Of a DNA stretch of 16,036 nucleotides, positions 11,705 to 16,036 are shown piece by piece. A model generated the notes under the pieces. The model did no database searches, was not told the DNA's origin, and saw only the letters and a program-made list of their open reading frames with translations. Each line of letters begins with the position of its first letter. Within the stretch, counting starts at the first letter, position 1. Where the stretch lies: positions 1-16,036 of the forward strand of contig NZ_CAKVMR010000048.1 in NCBI RefSeq assembly GCF_934772795.1, in the 5' to 3' direction. The translations under genes were made by a program, and so were the position numbers. Origin of the DNA: an uncultured Holdemanella sp. (lineage in GTDB: Bacteria; Bacillota_I; Bacilli_A; Erysipelotrichales; Erysipelotrichaceae).

Positions 11705-12970
11705 ATGCGTTTAATCAAAAATGGTCAAGTTTTAATTGACAATCGTGTCGAAAAGAAAGATATTTTAATTGACGAAGGAAAGATCATTCAGATTGATGAT
11801 TCTATCTCAAAAGACTGTGAAGTGATTGATGCTTCAGGCTTAACTGTAATTCCAGGATTAGTGGATGTACACGTACATTTCAGAGAGCCAGGACACAGTG
11901 AAAAAGAAACCATTCATACAGGTAGTTTAGCAGCAGCACATGGAGGATTTACTTCTGTGTTTGCGATGCCAAATGTCATCCCTTTTCCAGATGATGTAGA
12001 CACAATGAAAGACTATCAACAATTGATCAAAAAAGAATCTGTCGTACATACATATCCATATGCTTGCATTACATTAGAAGAAGCAAGTAAAGAAGTTGTG
12101 GATATGAAGGGTATCAAAGAATTAGGTGTACGCTGGTTCAGCGATGATGGTGTTGGGGTAGCTACACCAGAAATCATGAAAGAAGCCATGGAAAAGGCAA
12201 AAGAAAATGACTGCATGATCGTAGCCCACACAGAAGATATGAGTTATCGCAGACCAGGGGCTTGTGTACATGACAGTGAAGTTGTGACATCAAAGGGATG
12301 GCTTGGAATTCCAAGCGCTTGTGAAAGTGCACAATTGATTCGTGATTTAGAAATCACAAAAGAAATAGGAAACGCTTATCATGCTTGCCACATTTCGGCT
12401 AAAGAAAGTGTAGAAGCATTAAAAAACGCAAAAGAATCAGGTTCGAATGTAAGTGCAGAAGTTACAGTACACCACTTATTATTAGAAGATAAAGATGTGG
12501 TTGGACCAAACTGGAAAATGAATCCACCTTTAAGAAGTCATGAAGACCGTATGGCTTTGATTGAAGGCTTGGAAAATGGAACATTGGACTGCATCGCCAA
12601 TGACCATGCACCACATACATCTGAAGAAAAGAAGCGTTCTATGGATAAAGCACCATTTGGGATTGTTTCATTAGAAAGCGCATTTGCCTTACTATATACA
12701 GAGTTTGTTCACCGCCAAAAACGTTGGACTTTAGCTCAATTAGTAAATTGGATGTCAGCTGCACCTGCTAAACGTTTTGGTTTAGAAAATGTAGGACAAA
12801 TCAAAGAAGGCTATAACGCAGATTTGGTTTTAGTAGATTTAGAACATGAATCTTTGATCGACATAGATACATTTGAATCTATGGGTAAAAATACGCCATT
12901 TAATGGATGGAGCGTAAATGCGCAAGTAAAGGAAACCATCGTAGATGGAAAGACAGTGTGGAAAGGATAA
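11705..12970 (+). CDS. pyrC: Dihydroorotase (class I)
   Basis: A 421-residue zinc amidohydrolase that cyclises carbamoyl aspartate to dihydroorotate, the third step of UMP synthesis. Metal-binding motifs are present in order: DVHVHFREPGH near residues 54-64, the aspartate-rich DDG around 146-148 characteristic of the class I enzymes, VAHTED near 175, HACHIS near 227, and ANDHAPHT near 300 with the catalytic aspartate. It starts two bases after pyrB; the ribosome-binding site (GGAGG) lies inside the end of pyrB, so the genes are translationally close. carA begins three bases after its stop. Nothing appears missing. Confidence 0.97.
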   Translation: MRLIKNGQVLIDNRVEKKDILIDEGKIIQIDDSISKDCEVIDASGLTVIPGLVDVHVHFREPGHSEKETIHTGSLAAAHGGFTSVFAMPNVIPFPDDVDTMKDYQQLIKKESVVHTYPYACITLEEASKEVVDMKGIKELGVRWFSDDGVGVATPEIMKEAMEKAKENDCMIVAHTEDMSYRRPGACVHDSEVVTSKGWLGIPSACESAQLIRDLEITKEIGNAYHACHISAKESVEALKNAKESGSNVSAEVTVHHLLLEDKDVVGPNWKMNPPLRSHEDRMALIEGLENGTLDCIANDHAPHTSEEKKRSMDKAPFGIVSLESAFALLYTEFVHRQKRWTLAQLVNWMSAAPAKRFGLENVGQIKEGYNADLVLVDLEHESLIDIDTFESMGKNTPFNGWSVNAQVKETIVDGKTVWKG

Positions 12971-12973
12971 AAC

Positions 12974-14038
12974 ATGGAAAGATTACTAGTGTTAGAAGAC
13001 GGGAGTGTATATCGAGGGCGTAGCTTTGGTGGCGATAACTTCCGTATTGGGGAATTAATATTCAATACATCAATGACAGGCTATCAGGAAATTTTAACAG
13101 ACAACGCATATTGCGGGCAAATTATCATGATGACATATCCATTGATTGGAAACTACGGAATTAACCGTGATGACTATGAAAGCATTGACCCAGCCGCATT
13201 TGGTCTTGTAGTAAAAGACTATTGCGAACAACCAAGTAACTGGAGAAGTCAAGAAAGTTTAGATCACTTCTTGAAACGTGCAAACATTCCAGGAATCTAT
13301 GGTGTTGATACTCGTGCAATCACTCGTAAATTAAGAGATAAAGGAAATATGAAGGCAACTTTATGCAATGTCGATGCAGACATTGAAAAGGTTGTAGAAG
13401 AATTAAAAAATACAGAACTATTGAACGATCAAGTACCTTCTGTTTCAACAAAGAAGATCTATCCTATGCCAAATCGCGGAAAGAAAGTTGTTGTAGTGGA
13501 TTTTGGTGTAACAATGAGTACATTACGTGATTTATCGAAATGTGGATTAGACTTAATTGTTGTTGAACACGACGCAAGCGTTGAAACAATTATGTCATTC
13601 TACCCAGATGGAGTTTGTTTATCAAGCGGGCCAGGCAATCCTTGTGATTTGACTAGCCAGATTGAAGTCGTTAAAGAATTAATGAAACAAACCGTTGTAT
13701 TTGGGATTGGATTAGGATATCAATTGATCGCCTTAGCTTCTGGAGCCACAGTTTCTAAAATGGGATTTGGTCACCACGGATCCAATATTCCGGTTACAGA
13801 AATTGCGACAAATAAAGTTAAGATCACTCATCAAAACCATGGCTATGCAGTGGATACAGATAGTTTAGAAGCTGCATCATTAGAAATGACTTATCAAGCA
13901 TTAAATGATAAGAGTTGTGAAGGAATTGAACACAAAACATATCCAGCATTTGGGATTCAATTCTATCCACAAGCAGGAGATGCTTTATATGGCAAGTTTG
14001 TAGAAATGATTGAAAAGGGGGATCACAATAATGCCTAA
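12974..14038 (+). CDS. carA: Carbamoyl-phosphate synthase small subunit, glutaminase triad lost
   Basis: The 354-residue protein aligns over its full length with CarA. The N-terminal small-chain domain (1-130) includes FNTSMTGYQEILTD. A class I glutamine amidotransferase domain (170-350) includes LSSGPGNPCD and the glutamine-binding QNHGYAV. Normally CarA hydrolyses glutamine and channels ammonia to CarB. Here the active site reads FGIGLGYQL instead of FGICLGHQL, so the nucleophile Cys (E. coli 269) is Gly246 and the next conserved His is Tyr249. The HPE motif reads YPQ, with catalytic His (353) as Tyr331 and Glu (355) as Gln333. The usual PGP segment after it is deleted, and a conserved Lys (202) is Thr180. 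The frame and surrounding sequence are intact, so it is a pseudo-glutaminase. It overlaps carB by eight bases and probably still folds and binds CarB. Confidence 0.95.
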   Translation: MERLLVLEDGSVYRGRSFGGDNFRIGELIFNTSMTGYQEILTDNAYCGQIIMMTYPLIGNYGINRDDYESIDPAAFGLVVKDYCEQPSNWRSQESLDHFLKRANIPGIYGVDTRAITRKLRDKGNMKATLCNVDADIEKVVEELKNTELLNDQVPSVSTKKIYPMPNRGKKVVVVDFGVTMSTLRDLSKCGLDLIVVEHDASVETIMSFYPDGVCLSSGPGNPCDLTSQIEVVKELMKQTVVFGIGLGYQLIALASGATVSKMGFGHHGSNIPVTEIATNKVKITHQNHGYAVDTDSLEAASLEMTYQALNDKSCEGIEHKTYPAFGIQFYPQAGDALYGKFVEMIEKGDHNNA

Positions 14039-16036
14039 ACGTACAGACATTAAAAAAATCTTAGTAATCGGATCTGGACCTATCGTAATTGGACAGGCCG
14101 CAGAATTTGACTATGCAGGATCTCAGGCATGTCAATCACTTCGCGAAGAAGGATATGAAGTTATCTTAATTAACTCAAACCCAGCAACAATCATGACCGA
14201 TTCAACAATTGCGGATCGTGTTTATATTGAACCAATCAACTTGGATTTCGCAAAACGCGTCATCTATAAAGAAAGACCCGATGCTATTTTAGGATCATTA
14301 GGTGGTCAAACCGGATTAAACTTAGTTGTAGAATTACACGAAGATGGAATTTTGGATGAATATGGCGTAGAAATTCTAGGAACTGATTTATTAGCTATCA
14401 ATCGTGCAGAAGATCGTGAATTGTTCCGTTCTTTAATGCAGGACATCAATGAACCTGTACCAGAAAGTACAATTGTTCATACGGTTGAAGAAGCGGTTAA
14501 ATTCTGTGAAACATTAGGCTATCCAGTTGTAGTACGTCCAGCCTATACACTTGGTGGAACTGGTGGTGGTTTTGCCGATGATGAAGAAGAATTAAGAGAC
14601 ATTTGTGAAGCGGGATTAAAAGCAAGTCCAGTACACCAATGTTTGATTGAACAAAGTATTGCCGGATATAAAGAAATTGAATACGAAGTAATCCGTGATG
14701 CGAATGACAACGCAATCGTAGTCTGCAGCATGGAAAACGTAGATCCAGTTGGAATTCATACTGGAGATAGCTTTGTAGTGGCTCCCGTACAAACTTTAAC
14801 AGACCGTGAAAACGCAATGTTGAGTAGTGCATCATTAAAAATTATTCGTGCATTGAAGATTTGTGGTGGATGCAACGTACAGTTGGCATTAAATCCAACA
14901 AGCTTTAAATATTATGTGATCGAAGTTAACCCTCGTGTATCTCGTTCTTCAGCCTTGGCTAGTAAAGCAACAGGATATCCAATCGCAAAAATCTCTGCAA
15001 AATTGGCTGTAGGATTAACATTAGATGAAATCTTAAATCCAGTTACTAAAAACAGTTATGCATGTTTTGAACCAACTGTTGACTATGTCGTAAGTAAATT
15101 TGCTCGTTTCCCATTCGACAAATTCCCAAATGCGGATCGTCGCTTAGGAACACAGATGAAGGCGACAGGTGAAGTTATGTCCATTGGACGTACTTTTGAA
15201 GAATCTTTCTTAAAGGCAATTCGTTCTTTAGAAATGAAAGTGGATCACTTATATAAAAAGGAATTGGCTGAATTATCTCAAGAAGAATTATTAGAAAAAA
15301 TCAAGAAATGTGATGATGAAAGAATCTTTGCGATTACACAATGGATGCGTAATGGATATGATGTAGAAACTGTTATTAATGTAACGAAAATGGACCGTTT
15401 CTTCTTATGGCACATTCAAAGAATTCTTGATTTAGAAACATTGATGAATGAAAATCCAAAGGATGTTGCGGTTTTAAGAACATTAAAAGAACACGGATTC
15501 TCAGACAGCTACATTGCTCGTAACTGGAATATGAAAGAATTCGACTTATATAATTTGCGTAAAGAAAATGGAATTATTCCTGTTTATAAGAAAGTAGATA
15601 CTTGTGCGGGTGAATTTGTCAGTGCAACTCCATACTTATATTCAAGCTACGACCAGGAAAATGAATCTGAAGTCAGTGACCGTAAAAAGATCATCGTTCT
15701 AGGTTCTGGACCAATCCGTATCGGACAGGGTGTTGAGTTTGACTATGCGACAGTACACTGTGTTGAAACATTAAGAGATGCAGGCTATGAAGCTATCATT
15801 ATCAACAACAACCCAGAAACCGTATCAACCGATTTCTCAATTAGTGACAAATTATACTTTGAACCATTAACTACAGAAGATGTAATGCACGTAATTGATT
15901 TAGAAAAACCATTGGGTGTTATTGTTCAATTTGGTGGACAAACCGCTATCAACTTAGCCGATTCATTAGTAGAACATGGTGTTAAAATTCTAGGTACTTC
16001 ACTACATTCTATTGATTTAGCGGAGGACCGTCATGA
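14031..16036 (+). CDS. carB: Carbamoyl-phosphate synthase large subunit (5' part)
   Basis: The first 668 codons of about 1060; the gene runs off the window. CarB makes carbamoyl phosphate from bicarbonate, ammonia and two ATP. The carboxyphosphate half is complete: KKILVIGSGPIVIGQAAEFD near residues 8-27, NSNPATIMTD (about 50), LGGQTGLN (about 87), the RPAYTLGGTGGG nucleotide loop (about 169), and EVNPRVSRSSALASKATGYPIAK (about 300). All show expected catalytic residues. The oligomerisation domain follows, and the second half begins near 551 with KIIVLGSGPIRIGQGVEFDYA. ATG 14031 lies within the end of carA with GGGGG eleven bases upstream, implying translational coupling. The large subunit looks fully active, in contrast to its degenerate glutaminase partner. 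Confidence 0.96.
   Translation, partial: MPKRTDIKKILVIGSGPIVIGQAAEFDYAGSQACQSLREEGYEVILINSNPATIMTDSTIADRVYIEPINLDFAKRVIYKERPDAILGSLGGQTGLNLVVELHEDGILDEYGVEILGTDLLAINRAEDRELFRSLMQDINEPVPESTIVHTVEEAVKFCETLGYPVVVRPAYTLGGTGGGFADDEEELRDICEAGLKASPVHQCLIEQSIAGYKEIEYEVIRDANDNAIVVCSMENVDPVGIHTGDSFVVAPVQTLTDRENAMLSSASLKIIRALKICGGCNVQLALNPTSFKYYVIEVNPRVSRSSALASKATGYPIAKISAKLAVGLTLDEILNPVTKNSYACFEPTVDYVVSKFARFPFDKFPNADRRLGTQMKATGEVMSIGRTFEESFLKAIRSLEMKVDHLYKKELAELSQEELLEKIKKCDDERIFAITQWMRNGYDVETVINVTKMDRFFLWHIQRILDLETLMNENPKDVAVLRTLKEHGFSDSYIARNWNMKEFDLYNLRKENGIIPVYKKVDTCAGEFVSATPYLYSSYDQENESEVSDRKKIIVLGSGPIRIGQGVEFDYATVHCVETLRDAGYEAIIINNNPETVSTDFSISDKLYFEPLTTEDVMHVIDLEKPLGVIVQFGGQTAINLADSLVEHGVKILGTSLHSIDLAEDRH

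Noticed and set aside
12974..14038. carA as a pseudogene or sequencing artefact
   Set aside because: The frame is complete and overlaps carB as normal. Only functional residues are changed, at separated sites, and the flanking motifs are well conserved; random decay or error would not be so selective.
14497..14835. Minus-strand open frames inside carB
   Set aside because: They are shadows of the carB coding sequence, with no start signals and no recognisable domain.

Overview
The window looks like a chromosomal piece of a low-GC, AT-rich Gram-positive bacterium (Bacillota). The evidence is strong AGGAGG ribosome-binding sites, many intrinsic hairpin terminators, standard stop codons including TGA, and a clostridial/erysipelotrichial gene repertoire: repeated DUF349 protein, oleate hydratase, Rpn-family nuclease with GIEQ repeats, and a DUF5052-like lipoprotein. 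An Erysipelotrichia-type gut commensal is my best guess from gene content. It is not proven.

Layout. 1-1600: a tRNA-Ala(UGC) with terminator, a DUF349 multi-repeat protein, and a small hypothetical gene that ends in a convergent terminator. 1601-4380 (minus strand): oleate hydratase with an unusual N-terminal hydrophobic helix, preceded by a TetR-type regulator whose 5' leader is a strongly structured RNA ending in a terminator. 4430-7500 (plus): a small hypothetical gene, an AraC-family regulator and a MATE exporter, each followed by its own terminator. 7724-9590: an Rpn-family PD-(D/E)XK nuclease/transposase-like gene followed by two C-terminal-only copies and a short fourth remnant. 9664-10677: a DUF5052-like lipoprotein and RidA, probably co-transcribed. 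10701 to the end: a pyrimidine operon, pyrB-pyrC-carA-carB, with a good extended -10 promoter and a terminator-like attenuator in the leader. carB runs off the window.

Two points stand out. First, CarA, the glutaminase subunit of carbamoyl-phosphate synthase, has an intact reading frame but has lost its whole catalytic triad (Cys to Gly246, His to Tyr331, Glu to Gln333). It has also lost the PGP segment lining the ammonia exit. This predicts a carbamoyl-phosphate synthase fed by free ammonia, analogous to animal CPS I. Second, the rpn gene carries an internal perfect Shine-Dalgarno plus ATG that would yield an 87-residue C-terminal protein. The two partial copies downstream preserve exactly this C-terminal frame and its start. 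Because intragenic C-terminal proteins act as antitoxins of Rpn nucleases in E. coli, this looks like a nuclease with an array of spare antitoxin cassettes.

Functionally, the operon makes carbamoyl phosphate (CarAB), carbamoyl aspartate (PyrB) and dihydroorotate (PyrC) for de novo UMP synthesis. OhyA with TetR is likely a fatty-acid response unit. AraC/MATE is a possible regulator-exporter pair. There is no stretch over 300 bases without a gene; the longest gap is 7456-7723.
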